From Hofstenia miamia (taxonomy: Eukaryota > Xenacoelomorpha > Acoela > Hofsteniidae), in assembly GCA_900660155.1 (NCBI GenBank), contig CABFPE010000017.1, positions 2,597,525-2,661,524 of the forward strand: a stretch of 64,000 nucleotides of DNA. The letters run 5' to 3'. The notes beneath the pieces were generated by a model. It did no database searches, was not told the origin of the DNA, and saw only the letters and a list, made by a program, of their open reading frames with translations. The translations under genes were made by a program, and so were the position numbers. Shown piece by piece: positions 46,991-58,883 of this stretch (position 1 is its first letter; each line of letters opens with the position of its first letter).

Positions 46991-49900
46991 CTCTCTCTCT
47001 TGACATATTAGCATATATATTCTTACATGGAAAGCAGATAAACTCATTATTTTGAAGATTGAAAAAACATTACTAGGAGAATTGAATAGTCTGTGCTTTT
47101 TGGCATGCTAACTAAAACAGAAAAGTTGATATTAACTAAGAGCCACGATTCAATTTGAGGTTTACTATGTTGCAAATCCACTCCTCAGTATCATATTTCT
47201 CTATTTTCATTTCAACCTAGCAAACGGAATCCGCATAATGAATGTTTAATGTTATAAATTACTAACAGTGAATTATTTTTCCATGGACATATACAGCCAT
47301 TTTAAGGCTATGGTTAACTCATGTACGTGCTCCGTAGTTCAGTCGGTGAGACAGTTTCGAACACAGGCTGTTGCCCTTTTAACGACACCGTAGTTTCACT
47401 TCTTTCCTTTGTCGTAGGGTAAACTTTATAAATTTCATTCTTCTTAGCCGTGGAGTACGAAATATACAGGAGGTGAAAACAACCACTCGTGTAGACAGAC
47501 TGGTATGCTCAAAACCGCAAAAAGTTATATTTGATGTTATTGAAAAGATAAATGTGATACAGGAAACAATTTGTTGCTTACAAAATTGCATATTCATGCA
47601 TAATACAGTAAAATTGAATGAATCCATAGGTATATAGTAATCAAATTAAAAATCAATTCTTAAAAATTTATACCGGTACATTACAAAATTTGGAAACTTT
47701 ATGCGTTATTGGCATTTACGTGTAAGGTGTCCAATTTGTCTCGCATAACTCCTTTCAAGTGCATGTATGACATAGGCTTCAAGCAGACAGAGTTTACAAC
47801 TAATTCATCTTTATAATAAGAATTCAATATTAACTGGAAAAAGTGTTATGAGTCGCTTTATACAACGTAAATTATCTTCAATTTTTAGAAACAATGCGAA
47901 ACAGAATTGTACAAACAAGAAAAACCCAATGCTTGGTAAACAAAGGCCACCTTGATTAACTAGAACTGTAGAAAAGCTTTCATCCAGGTTTTCTTCCCCT
48001 GACGATTTCTGTAGAGTAATATTGTTTCTTGATAAGTAGCCAGCAATAACAAAACATGTTTGCTTTTCTTTATCAGAGCGCTCATCAATAAGTAAGTCCT
48101 TGTCAACTAAGGCTAATTAATAGTTGTCCAAATCAAGTGCACAATGACTACAGTACTCCACGTTCTTAGCCCTTAACTCCAACCAGAAAATTTAGGTTCT
48201 ATCCTTGTTCGGCCTGAATCCCGTCCAACCCACTTAACTACAGTTTGGTACATTTTTATGACATTTGCTAAGAATTTTCTACAATTTTACGGCTTGCTAG
48301 ACCAAAGTTGGGTATGCTTGAAACTAATAAAATCTGCTCATACCCATTGCAGATCCATCTCCAATTCAAATCCTGTTAACAGAGAAAAGGAGACTGATGA
48401 CCATTCCTTATTAAGGCTGTGCTGTCACAAAGTACCTTTGGTTACATTTTGTAGCTTGCCATAAATTGAATTTATTAACCTATTTCTCTATTGTGTTTTA
48501 GCATTGCTTTATAATTCACCAAATTCATCATATTTCACTACAGATTAAAGAATATAGAAAACGTGTTCAAATTATTTTCACTTTAGCAAAATCGATTTCA
48601 TAAACATTTCAATCAAAATGGCTATGTTTCTCATTCGAGTTTCGCTTAAGTAGTGCATTAAAATGCCCCTTGTCATAAAATTAATGACACACTTTGCGTG
48701 GGTAATTTTTATTTGCAACGCTACAACCACATATAAATTTTTCTAGTTCAATAAATTTTTTGTAATTCTGTCTTTCACATAATAGACACACTCTTGGCAA
48801 TCATTCAAATGAAAATAATAGATCAAAAATCATAGTAAATTAACTAGTTTTATATTAATAAAAACTAATACATAACACAAAAACTTTTTCAAAAGGTTCG
48901 TCCATGGGGCAGAATTTTGATTCCCAACCCAACGCACCCTACAAAATTTTTCGTGAGGATCTCGATTATGGCTCCACGGAGCCCAACGACACCAATTGTA
49001 AGTATGACTATCTATACTAATTATTTTTGTTTCCTGGTTTTTCGCCAAAATTGTGCAACTTCATATATATATATATAATGAAGAGCAATAGTATGTTTTT
49101 ATTATAATTTGTAAATCAATTGCAAGAAAAAGATTGTCAAAGATAGCTATTTTCCGATTAATTGAACCAGTTGACAGCACTCTCAATATCAACTCATCTT
49201 CAGCTACCTTGCCTTTTATTCTGTTTAAGACAATCTGATTTTTCATTGAAGAAATCAGAATTTTGAGAAACAATTTTGGCAAGTTGCCATCATTCACTAA
49301 TGTGGTAGAGGAAGTATTTATGAGATGGTAGAGCAATAATAATAGCAAATACGTTCTCATAGATTCTTTGGCATGGTCACTAATAGAATAGAAACTTGAT
49401 TTTCCTTGATTTTCGAAAGCTTTAAAAAAACCTTATAATGGAATTTGGAGTTGCAAGACTAGCCCAAAAAATCTTAATGAAACCCATGGGGCGAGATTAA
49501 ATCACCATCCTACCCTATTCCACGAAGCCCATGTGGATCTCCATCGCGTCCGATGAATCCTCATCCCACTGAACAAACCTGGAGATAACAAAAATTACTA
49601 CTGCTTCATACTTCTGTTAACACCAAGAAGAAATTGTTCAGAATAACAAAAGTTAGATGCTGCTGTAATTATAAATATCAATAACAAATTTGTTTCTTTA
49701 TATATACCATATTTAAACGATGTGATCATAGTTTCATTTCCTTAGGTTTGACTTCACAACATGAGGTGTCCGCCGAGAGAAGTTAATGTTCAATATTCAA
49801 AAAACGAAGAATGCGGTGGTGGAAGCATAACATATTTTTTGGGTCATGAAACTGTGCAGAACAATATCAAATTTACAGGCAGGTGTTTAATGTTTCTCAA

Positions 49901-50100
49901 ATAGGGATTTGATTATATGGTTCAGTGAGGTTTTGAACTGTAGATTCTCATGTGTACATTTTTAGTGAATCTTAAATAATTGACCATTATTGGCAATTTT
50001 TCTTCTATGGCAACACATCAATTAATATTTTCAAAAAATTCAAATGATTAATCGATTTCCAATTATTGCAATAATTGCATTATAAATTAAATGTCGCCAA
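46991..50100. other. No gene recognised; a pair of GC-rich short repeats
   Basis: Patches at 48885-49000 and 49475-49580 share CATGGGGC...GATT and ACGGAGCCCA/ACGAAGCCCA words. A 99-codon minus-strand ORF at 49061-49360 with a Leu-rich start has no recognisable motif. CCGTAGTTCAGTCGGTG near 47332 resembles a tRNA A-box but lacks a properly spaced B-box. Confidence 0.3.
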
Positions 50101-50137
50101 CCTTTGCAGACAGTAGAACCAATACTATATATATATA

Positions 50138-50140
50138 NNN
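50138..50140. other. Small assembly gap next to poly-G
   Basis: Three N followed by 11 G, preceded by a TA repeat. Confidence 0.9.
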
Positions 50141-50379
50141 GGGGGGGGGGGCGTTCCCCAGTCTCCCGCCCCCTAAGTAAGCCTTTGATCACGTCACTCT
50201 TCAGTGTCTTTACATTGAGTCCCAGTTCGGGAAAGAATTTTACACAAAATTTGCTTGCCTTCATGGAAAGTTATACATTAAAGCTGTCCTGAATTACTGG
50301 CTGGAGTCTTTATTCTTGTTCGTAGCATTTGTTCACTCGGATCTGAAAATGAAATTTCGTTTATTGTTCTTAGAACCAA

Positions 50380-50600
50380 TCATGTTTCTACTGATGCAGC
50401 GTTTGCGGTCTATGCCCCACGAATATTTTCCAGCTTATCCATATACATAAAAGATCTAACATCGCTGACAGTTTTTAAATCCCAACTAAATCGTATTTGT
50501 TTGCTAACGCCTATAATTGATTTTTGTACGCGGCAGAGTAGCGGCGTTATATAGTATATAGATTATTATTAGTATTTTTATTATTATTATTACACATTGT
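50380..50600 (+). mobile_element. LINE 3' end (L2/CR1-type) with ATT-rich tail
   Basis: Reads AAFAVYAPRIFSSLSIYIKD then LTSLTVFKSQLNRICLL, the conserved C-terminus of L2/CR1 ORF2 (A..W/FN.LP...K....L..FK..LK..LF), followed by a TTATTATTATTAC microsatellite-like tail typical of these elements. Detached from the LINE at 45.4-47 kb. Confidence 0.65.
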
Positions 50601-50779
50601 TATTATCAAAACGATCCTCTTTTTTAAAAAAAATGAGAAGTAAAATTTTTTCAATTTCTTCGCAACAAAACACTAATCAATCGATGCTAATTACGTTTTC
50701 TATAAGTTTATGTAAAAGTAATCAGACAAAATTGGCTCTGGAGCAAACACATTTCAAAAATCTGTCCTTAATTGAGTTC

Positions 50780-51720
50780 ATCAAATTCTTCTTAATTCTC
50801 GGGTAATTTATTCGTTGGACTCCAGCAATTATTACTTCAGTTTTTGCAGATGTTTTGGATTTTTCTTTTCCTGATCGTCCTTCATGATCCACCAAACATT
50901 TTCTATAGGTTTAAGGCCCGATGAGTTGACTTCAAAATTTGCATATTTTTCTCTGAAGAAATTTTATGTATGTGTTGAAGTATGGTGGTCGTCCCATCTT
51001 TCTGAAGAATCCATCCAGTGTGATAGCAGCGGTTCGCAAATGGGATAAATTCTGTTAAATTATCAGTATACTTTAACTGTCGAAAATATCTCCTTCCACA
51101 ATTTTTAGGTAAAAACCTTTATAGTTCAAAGCACCCTAAACCTTGCATTTTTGCGAAAATATTTGAGATGGCTTGAGAGGCATTTTGGATGTCTTAGACA
51201 AATGAGAAATGTTGCTTCTATGTAGCTGGAACATGGACTTATCGCTTATAAAAACATTTCTGAAAAATCCATTCATCGACCATGTTTCACAGAATCTAAC
51301 CCGTTTTTCTTTCGGTTTTTGTGTCAATAATAGCATAATATAACTTTTTCGCAAGTTTTTTTTACAGATCCCTGCCTTTAGAAGTGCTCAGTACACTGTC
51401 GATGTTGAGACAACTTTGCAAAGTGTTTCTTGAAGTATTGAGTTCAAATGAGATTTTGATTTCAATGGATTTTGTAAAGCAATTTTTCCGTTCATTTCCA
51501 GTCAATTTGAGGAGTCGCCCACTTGCTTTCTTTCTTTTTTAAGGTGTTCGTTCCAGTCAATTTTTTGAAGTTTCTCTAGAATGTTTTTGGGTTCATACCC
51601 GATATCTTGAGTAAAGTTTTGCAGCCTGTGCTTCCAGTGGAGTAAAAATATTGCAGAACGTTTCTTGCATCTTGATGAGAGATGTTTAGTGAAAATTAAT
51701 AAAGTACCTGTCCCCATCTG
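50780..51720 (-). mobile_element. Tc1/mariner transposase, degraded
   Basis: Reading leftward: SRCKKRSAIFLLHWKHRLQN, STVY-stop-ALLKAGICKK, KEKRVRFCETWSMNGFFRNV, FISDKSMFQLHRSN (catalytic block DE replaced by DK), HWMDSSERWDDHHTSTHT, and LKPIENVWWIMKDDQEKKN (third catalytic block). Order and spacing match Tc1-like DDE transposases. Spread over more than one frame. Confidence 0.75.
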
Positions 51721-53875
51721 GTTTGTTTACGGGTACTTTTGTTGATTGTGGATGATCGTTTAAATGTGTTCGTCCAAAGCATAGCATGGCACTTAACTAG
51801 GTGAAAAGACTTGTGTACTGTCGTTGAAGGGTTTTTGTATTTAAACATTATTTCCTATTTCTTTACCGGAATTTTTTTAATCCTGGAAAATTTAAAAAAG
51901 TAGATTTTGTTGAAATTGTAGTGAACTGCTATATTCCCTGGTGGGTAATTAGTATCACAATTCATCTGAATTGCTTAACGATGTTTCTCTGATTAGATCA
52001 TTCGTGGAATATCAATCGATTTATCCGGTAATCGCAACAGCATCATTGAATTACATCAAATCCCATCTTTAGTACCTCACACAAGAATTCGTTCCCCTTA
52101 CTCTATTTTGTGGGTCCGCAAGTGATATTTGTAAAGACAGTCTCAAACAAAAATGGATCAAAAAGTACCGATATGAATAAAAGCGACGTGGACATGGGCA
52201 TGCTTTGAAAGGCCAATTTTTCCAACCCTTCGAAATCTGAAAAGTCCGATATAACTGATTTTGTTGGATTAGGCCCAGCTGTGAGAGTTTGTTCTCAATT
52301 GTTTTAAAGTTTCATATTTCATTTGGAGCTAATAGAACTGTTTGATGAATTGGTAACTGAAATTATGTCCGCAAAACTTATATTATTGTTGTTTCTTATC
52401 AAATAGTTTGATATATTAGATTGATAGGGTCACGGTAATGCTTTAAATTAGCATGCATGTTAAAATTGAAAGATTGCAAATTTCTTTATAATCTGAATTT
52501 TTTGCGGAGTCAGCACTTTAAGCGAAATATTCAATTTTTTGCTCAAACTCTAGATTTATGTTATTGATAGGTAGTTGAAGACCATACATGGGGCTATTAT
52601 TGTTAGTTAGGAGTGTCTGGGTGTTCAGAATTTTACTCATCCCAATTCTACTTAGTCCCTGGGTCTGTTACGAAATTGGTAATCATCTAAATCAAAAAAA
52701 AATTATCTTTTTAAAAACAATCACATCTAAATTTAATATGCTAATACCCCTAATTTCCTGAAGCAGTAGCTTATTTTACCTCTTAGGTAATGCTAGTTTC
52801 AGAATTTAATTGCAAAGTTAAAAAAATTGAGAAAGTCATCTGTCGGACATACATTGTAATATTCATGCTAGTTATTTTCAAATAATAATGACAATGAAAT
52901 AGTAAGAATAATATAGTAGGGTAGCTTACGCGCAAACTTTCTGTGCAAGAAGTTTAATGAAATTATGTTCATAGAGAAAATTATGGTTTCACATCACTGT
53001 ACGTCCGACAGATTTTTGGCATTATTTATTATAAATATGGTTTCATAATACCTGCTTTCATGAATAGATTTTGTTGATTATGCATATCCTTTGTGTTGTG
53101 TTATATTGTACTACAATGCCTGTATAGTTTATAAACACGATTTGCGCATTTATTCAAATCATTTTGTTTCTTCTATAGGAGAAACCCACTAATAATTATT
53201 TCAATCAATATCATCTTTACAAAATCAAATAGGGCACCAATAACTTCTGTGAAGTATACATATCCCAATCACGAATTATAACAAATTATTTTCTTTTTTG
53301 TTTCAGTAATAATATTTTATTAATATTTTAATAAATCTCTCAACTCATAAACAAGAATATTGCTCTGTAAAGTCTAAATAAGCCTTTTAAGATATTTTTT
53401 GGCTTTTCTTTAGTTAATTTGTTTCATTTTTTGTGGAAACAATCATCTTCACAAAATCGGTCAGACGTACATATTATAGACGTTAATGTGATATCAAGAG
53501 AATATAAGGGCAATAGGGATACATGGCCCTATGCGAATATGTAGCAAGACATTCTTTATAATTGCATATACATAGGAATTAGATTTTCGATACTTCATAT
53601 TTTTATGTATATTGTGTACGCCCAACAAGTAGCATACTATTAGTCCAGGAGCCATTTAAGAAATCTAATCAGATAAGCTTTATTTTTTAATAGTTTATGC
53701 CAATACCCCGAAGAAATGAACATAAGTATTTGTTTTCACTTACATTACTTATTTTCGATAGAAGATTTGAATAAGTGACGATTTGAAAATCATCCAAATC
53801 TATCGAATACGTCCGACCGATTTTTGCTAAGGAAACTTTCTTGAATGCAAAGTCTCTGTGAATATTAAAATATAT
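51721..53875. other. No gene recognised
   Basis: AT-rich. Short ORFs only, including 53687-53908 minus, none with recognisable family features. Confidence 0.4.
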
Positions 53876-53877
53876 AT

Positions 53878-54866
53878 ACAGTACTGGAAAAAGAATTCGT
53901 CCACACATGATTTGTCATACATATTTCTAAGAAATGGACGCGAAAAATGTCATAGTTATTTTATAATTAGATTTGGGGTTGCAGGAAGAAGAATTCAATA
54001 TTGAGACATAATTATCACTGTTTATTTTAAATCTCAGGAGAAATGCTACAATGCTTGTAGTTAGCTAATATTTTGTTGGAAAAATGTATTCGGCCACTTC
54101 AGACCAAATTAGAGAATCTGTAAATAAATTCATTGGTTGAGCTTTTTTCAGTCTATTTATATTTAAAATATCTAAAAACAGTCTTTCTTCGCCATATATG
54201 ACGTCTGGTTACGTATCTCATGCCATCCGCGTATTGATTTTCTCCAAACATTTGGAAGGGATGAGTCAACGTTTCACTTCTGTAAACATCATTGCCTCCA
54301 AGCCAAAGTCCGGAAGACAAAGAAGACCTCCTAAACCTCCCAATCAGCTCTATGTGCCTTTCAAAGCAAAATCCCAGTTTAGAGGAATTTCGCAAGGAAT
54401 GGGCTGATGGTCACCTATTGACAGCAAGAACTGTGCAAAATATCCTGAAGAGCTACTCAATTGGGCCTTTCGTGCATCCATAAAGCCATTCTTAACCTCA
54501 AAGCAAAGATTACGCCGGCCAATTTAATGAGAGACAATTCATTTGAACATTGGTCTAATGTTATATTTTCTGATGAGTCAAGATTTGAGCTATACTCATC
54601 GAAAAGAACGTTGATAAAGACCAACTGGACAGAACTTCAGATTCTTGCCTCAACTTACTCAGGGGACCATGAATTATGGGGGAATTCTGTAATGGTATGG
54701 GTGCAATATGGAAGTGTCGCTTTCGCAAGATTGTTCACATCACTGGTACCATCCTAAGCTTTTAATATGCTCGGATTCTAGAAAAGGAACTCTTGCCACT
54801 CCTTCCAAGTGATAAATATATCAGCAGAATGGTGCTTCATGTCATAGCAAAGTGGTCGACTACATA
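53878..54866 (+). mobile_element. Tc1-like element truncated by another CAGTACTGG end
   Basis: Starts TA|CAGTACTGG at 53878. Transposase traces: KVRKTKKTS (linker), FRKEWADGHLLTARTVQNIL, NLMRDNSFEHWSNVIFSDES (first catalytic block), GNSVMVWVQYGS, and QQNGASCHS just before 54866 (second block, Asp changed to Asn). The frame is interrupted, and the sequence stops exactly where a second TA|CAGTACTGG begins at 54867, so the third catalytic block is missing. Confidence 0.75.
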
Positions 54867-55138
54867 CAGTACTGGAAATATGTATTCGACCACCTTGCTA
54901 TTTTGAATAAATAATGAACATTCATTGGATAGAATGTGTCAGATTATAACTAAGTGTTACTTTGATTAAGAAAGGAAAATTTGTATGTCTAATACCATAA
55001 AATATGTAGAATAACAATTGGCTATTAATTTTTAATTAAAATTATAAAACTTGTATTGGAAAAATGTATTCGACAGCCTGGAAAAATTTTAACAAATGAG
55101 CAAATCCGAAAAAATAAATTCAAAATAAGATACATTCA
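54867..55138. repeat. Second Tc1-like terminal sequence, no transposase
   Basis: Starts CAGTACTGGAAATATG with ATTCGACCACC, and carries a further related word (TTGGAAAAATGTATTCGACA) at 55055-55074. A short terminal fragment of the same family as 53878. Confidence 0.5.
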
Positions 55139-55276
55139 GTACTGGCTAAAAGTTTGGGAACACTTTCCAAATTTAGAAATTTTTGTATTTTACACTAAAA
55201 AATGCAATGTAGAAACAATATAATAACACAATGTAGAAACAATGTGATAACACCGTGTAGAAAGTAAATAGTTAAT

Positions 55277-56017
55277 TCAGAAAAACTCACTAATGTTTTG
55301 TATGTCCACAGCAATGCGATTTGACTTTGACTCGATCAGCGTTCTACAATAATAATCAGTAATCTCTGTGCACCATACCACTTTAATTTGCTCCTTCAGA
55401 TCGTCGAGTGATGTGCATTGGCGCTTCCTCAGACAGTTTTTGATGTGATGCCAGCAATTTTCTATGACGTTGAGGTCTGGGGAGTTTCCTGGCCAGTTCT
55501 CAAGCAGCCGAAAATCTTGTGATGCAATCCACTGTTTCACAACTTTGGAGCTGTGGCAAGGAGCACCATCTTGTTGTAGTACAGATGATCCGCAAAGCTG
55601 CATAAACATGGGAACTTTCTCCTGAATTATTTTGAGGTAGGCCTCGGCTGTGACTGTCTTGTTGTGAGGAACAAAACGCAGACCAGCACGCCCATTCGCA
55701 GTTATGGCATCACAAATCCTCACAGAAGGTGCTGTGCGGGCAGTTTGTTGCGTGTAACGTGTGTTGAATCTTTGGTTTCCTGGTCGTCGAGCGTGTGGCC
55801 GGCATGATGTAAACTGGCAAATCTTGGATTCGTCACTAAACATTACTTGATGCCACATCTCAGGGGTGTAGTGTTGGTATTGCCTACAAAAGCGCAAATG
55901 GTCTCGAATGTTCTTTGAAGACAATCGAAGTTTGGCAGCCGGTTTGCATGATGGAAGGTCAAAGGTAGTATTCAATCGACGCCTAGTGTTGCGTGTTGAT
56001 ACATTCTGCACTACCAC
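55277..56017 (-). pseudogene. Tc1-like transposase, catalytic domain open, N-terminus frame-broken
   Basis: DDE/DD34E recombinase that in an intact element cuts and joins transposon ends at TA dinucleotides. Residues D (MFSDES), D (QQDGAP) and E (DLNVIEN) are all present, making this the best-preserved transposase in the window. A stop or frame change just upstream of 56017 separates it from its DNA-binding domain, so it is probably not active. Confidence 0.8.
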
Positions 56018-56197
56018 ACCTAGATTTGCTTTGACTTCAGAAGATGAAGACTGTCAGTCGGAGGGGTTGTCACTTTTGGTCTTCCAGACCGCTTGCGAGA
56101 GGAAAAATTTTGGAGTTGCTGATAGCGAGTAACACTCCTGGAAACCGAAGATACTGACACGCCCATTCTAACAGCTATAGCGCGATAATTCTACCCN

Positions 56198-56743
56198 TGA
56201 CTGTCTTGTTGTGAGGAACAAAACGCAGACCAGCACGCCCATTCGCAGTTATGGCATCACAAATCCTCACAGAAGGTGCTGTGCGGGCAGTTTGTTGCGT
56301 GTAACGTGTGTTGAATCTTTGGTTTCCTGGTCGTCGAGCGTGTGGCCGGCATGATGTAAACTGGCAAATCTTGGATTCGTCACTAAACATTACTTGATGC
56401 CACATCTCAGGGGTGTAGTGTTGGTATTGCCTACAAAAGCGCAAATGGTCTCGAATGTTCTTTGAAGACAATCGAAGTTTGGCAGCCGGTTTGCATGATG
56501 GAAGGTCAAAGGTAGTATTCAATCGACGCCTAGTGTTGCGTGTTGATACATTCTGCACTACCACACCTAGATTTGCTTTGACTTCAGAAGATGAAGACTG
56601 TCAGTCGGAGGGATTGTCACTTTTGGTCTTCCAGACCGCTTGCGAGAGGAAAAATTTTGGAGTTGCTGATAGCGAGTAACACTCCTGGAAACCGAAGATA
56701 CTGACACGCCCATTCTAACAGCTATAGCGCGATAATTCTACCC
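56198..56743 (-). repeat. 546-bp direct copy of 55651-56196
   Basis: Both copies are 546 nt and seem identical by eye except G at 56066 versus A at 56613. They are separated only by one N. Most likely unmerged overlapping contig ends rather than a real duplication. Confidence 0.9.
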
Positions 56744-56848
56744 CTCATCGTACAAGATATGAATTTGAGCATGCTTTGTTGGTGAAATTTCACTACCACG
56801 GACCATATTTCAAACTATAATGATAGTGCTTTTTCAGTGAAAATGTAT

Positions 56849-57214
56849 CATATCAAGAAATTGCTAACAAATATTTTTAGCCCTCTTGTGGCCAATGCTC
56901 ATTACGTTTAAAATGAAGTAATTATTCTCAAGTGAAAATTGTCTGTACAATACATTCATGTATACATTTAAAATCAGAAAATAGAAAATTTTTCAACGTA
57001 TAAGAATAAATCAATAATTCATTTACATACATTGCTCAAAAGCATTTCTTCCAAAAGTAATCCATAAAACAACCTTATTCATATGAAACAGTAAGATTTG
57101 CAAGAGGCTGTTTTAAGAATTGACTTAGTGTCTGAACGGCGGAATGTGTAGCCAGAAAATTATGAAATTGAAAAATAAAGGGATCACACTTTCATGTAAA
57201 GTTACTTTTATTAA
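56849..57214. repeat. Two-part repeat, copy 1 (contiguous), ending in TTAA
   Basis: Starts CATATCAAGAAATTGC and ends ACTTTTATTAA. Part a (56849-56941) matches 61173-61266; part b (56942-57214) matches 62492-62764. Non-coding. Its final TTAA is the insertion site of the piggyBac element that follows. Confidence 0.85.
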
Positions 57215-57883
57215 CCTCTCAGCGCCCAAGGGTATAACTATCTAATATATTTCTATTTTGTATGTTAATATATGCATATTAACATTAAAAAATATATACT
57301 ACATGTCCATTTTTCCAAAAAAAATATTTATGACATTTTTTTTGTCATGTGCCATATTTGGAACATTGGGCTTTGTTTTCAGAAAATATCTAAAAAAATG
57401 AGATGGCAAAGATGTATTATATTGAATGAAAATTCAAAAAGCAGTTTCGTTTTTTTGTTCAAACAGAGTCGAATTTTGCATTTTGTGCAGGTGATGTCTG
57501 TTTTGGCATCGTGGCAATGTCTGCATCTACCTCTAATCTCACTAAACTCTGGCAAATGTGAAACAACAGAGTTTCTTTTATTTAGTTGTTCCTGCTGCAA
57601 TTGCTGGACAGAATACCTACCTAAAAATAAAGTGGTAATATAAATATATTAGAGTAACCTTTATCTTTCTACATTTGATGAATCCTTCTGCTACTTCCAC
57701 TCGGAATTTTTTAAGAGGACAATCCTTTTCTAATTGTCTCAATAGTATCCAAGAATTTACAATGCATGCATCTAGTAAAAAATAGAATATATACATATAC
57801 CATCTGCTTGAAATAATGCCTGGACAATATAAAGAGCAAAATCAGTTGTTCTACTGAAAACGATTGTTTCTTTCTAAATGATC
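57215..57883 (-). mobile_element. Second piggyBac-family element, C-terminal part
   Basis: Terminal sequence CCTCTCAGCGCCCAAGGG directly follows TTAA at 57211-57214. The transposase C-terminus reads leftward: RWYMYIFYFLLDACIVNSWI, LLRQLEKDCPLKKF, VEVAEGFIK, then the cysteine-rich finger HLPEFSEIRGRCRHC, ITCTKCKIRLCLNKK. Between them a GTTACT...TTTTTAG stretch of 39 nt could be a small intron or decay. The rest is lost in the 1-kb gap. Its terminal sequence differs from the piggyBac at 1-1619, so this is another family. Confidence 0.8.
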
Positions 57884-58883
57884 NNNNNNNNNNNNNNNNN
57901 NNNNNNNNNNNNNNNNNNNNNNNNNNNNNNNNNNNNNNNNNNNNNNNNNNNNNNNNNNNNNNNNNNNNNNNNNNNNNNNNNNNNNNNNNNNNNNNNNNNN
58001 NNNNNNNNNNNNNNNNNNNNNNNNNNNNNNNNNNNNNNNNNNNNNNNNNNNNNNNNNNNNNNNNNNNNNNNNNNNNNNNNNNNNNNNNNNNNNNNNNNNN
58101 NNNNNNNNNNNNNNNNNNNNNNNNNNNNNNNNNNNNNNNNNNNNNNNNNNNNNNNNNNNNNNNNNNNNNNNNNNNNNNNNNNNNNNNNNNNNNNNNNNNN
58201 NNNNNNNNNNNNNNNNNNNNNNNNNNNNNNNNNNNNNNNNNNNNNNNNNNNNNNNNNNNNNNNNNNNNNNNNNNNNNNNNNNNNNNNNNNNNNNNNNNNN
58301 NNNNNNNNNNNNNNNNNNNNNNNNNNNNNNNNNNNNNNNNNNNNNNNNNNNNNNNNNNNNNNNNNNNNNNNNNNNNNNNNNNNNNNNNNNNNNNNNNNNN
58401 NNNNNNNNNNNNNNNNNNNNNNNNNNNNNNNNNNNNNNNNNNNNNNNNNNNNNNNNNNNNNNNNNNNNNNNNNNNNNNNNNNNNNNNNNNNNNNNNNNNN
58501 NNNNNNNNNNNNNNNNNNNNNNNNNNNNNNNNNNNNNNNNNNNNNNNNNNNNNNNNNNNNNNNNNNNNNNNNNNNNNNNNNNNNNNNNNNNNNNNNNNNN
58601 NNNNNNNNNNNNNNNNNNNNNNNNNNNNNNNNNNNNNNNNNNNNNNNNNNNNNNNNNNNNNNNNNNNNNNNNNNNNNNNNNNNNNNNNNNNNNNNNNNNN
58701 NNNNNNNNNNNNNNNNNNNNNNNNNNNNNNNNNNNNNNNNNNNNNNNNNNNNNNNNNNNNNNNNNNNNNNNNNNNNNNNNNNNNNNNNNNNNNNNNNNNN
58801 NNNNNNNNNNNNNNNNNNNNNNNNNNNNNNNNNNNNNNNNNNNNNNNNNNNNNNNNNNNNNNNNNNNNNNNNNNNNNNNNNNN
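57884..58883. other. Assembly gap, nominal 1000 N
   Basis: Exactly 1000 N, a conventional placeholder, so the true size is unknown. It interrupts the piggyBac element. Confidence 0.98.

Larger units (their letters stand above)
55139..56760 (-). mobile_element. Tc1-like DD34E element with internal duplication at an N
   Basis: The left end CAGTACTGGCTAAAAG is at 55139. The transposase runs leftward. C-terminal domain 55277-56017 (246 codons) has VMFSDESKIC, SVLQQDGAPCHSSKVV and WPGNSPDLNVIENCWHHIKN, i.e. all three DDE blocks with 34 residues between the last two. The N-terminal helix-turn-helix (SPTKHAQIHILYDEG, MGVSVSSVSRSVTRYQQLQ, RKRSGRPKVT) is at 56560-56760. The linker is frame-broken. 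Segment 55651-56196 is repeated at 56198-56743 around a single N. Confidence 0.88.

Noticed and set aside
47330-47370. tRNA gene or tRNA-derived SINE (CCGTAGTTCAGTCGGTG... TTTCGAACAC)
   Set aside because: A-box and B-box-like words are present but too close together, and no acceptor stem pairs.
49061-49360. Secreted or membrane protein ORF with Leu-rich start
   Set aside because: Single short ORF starting in TA-rich repeat-like DNA, no further support.
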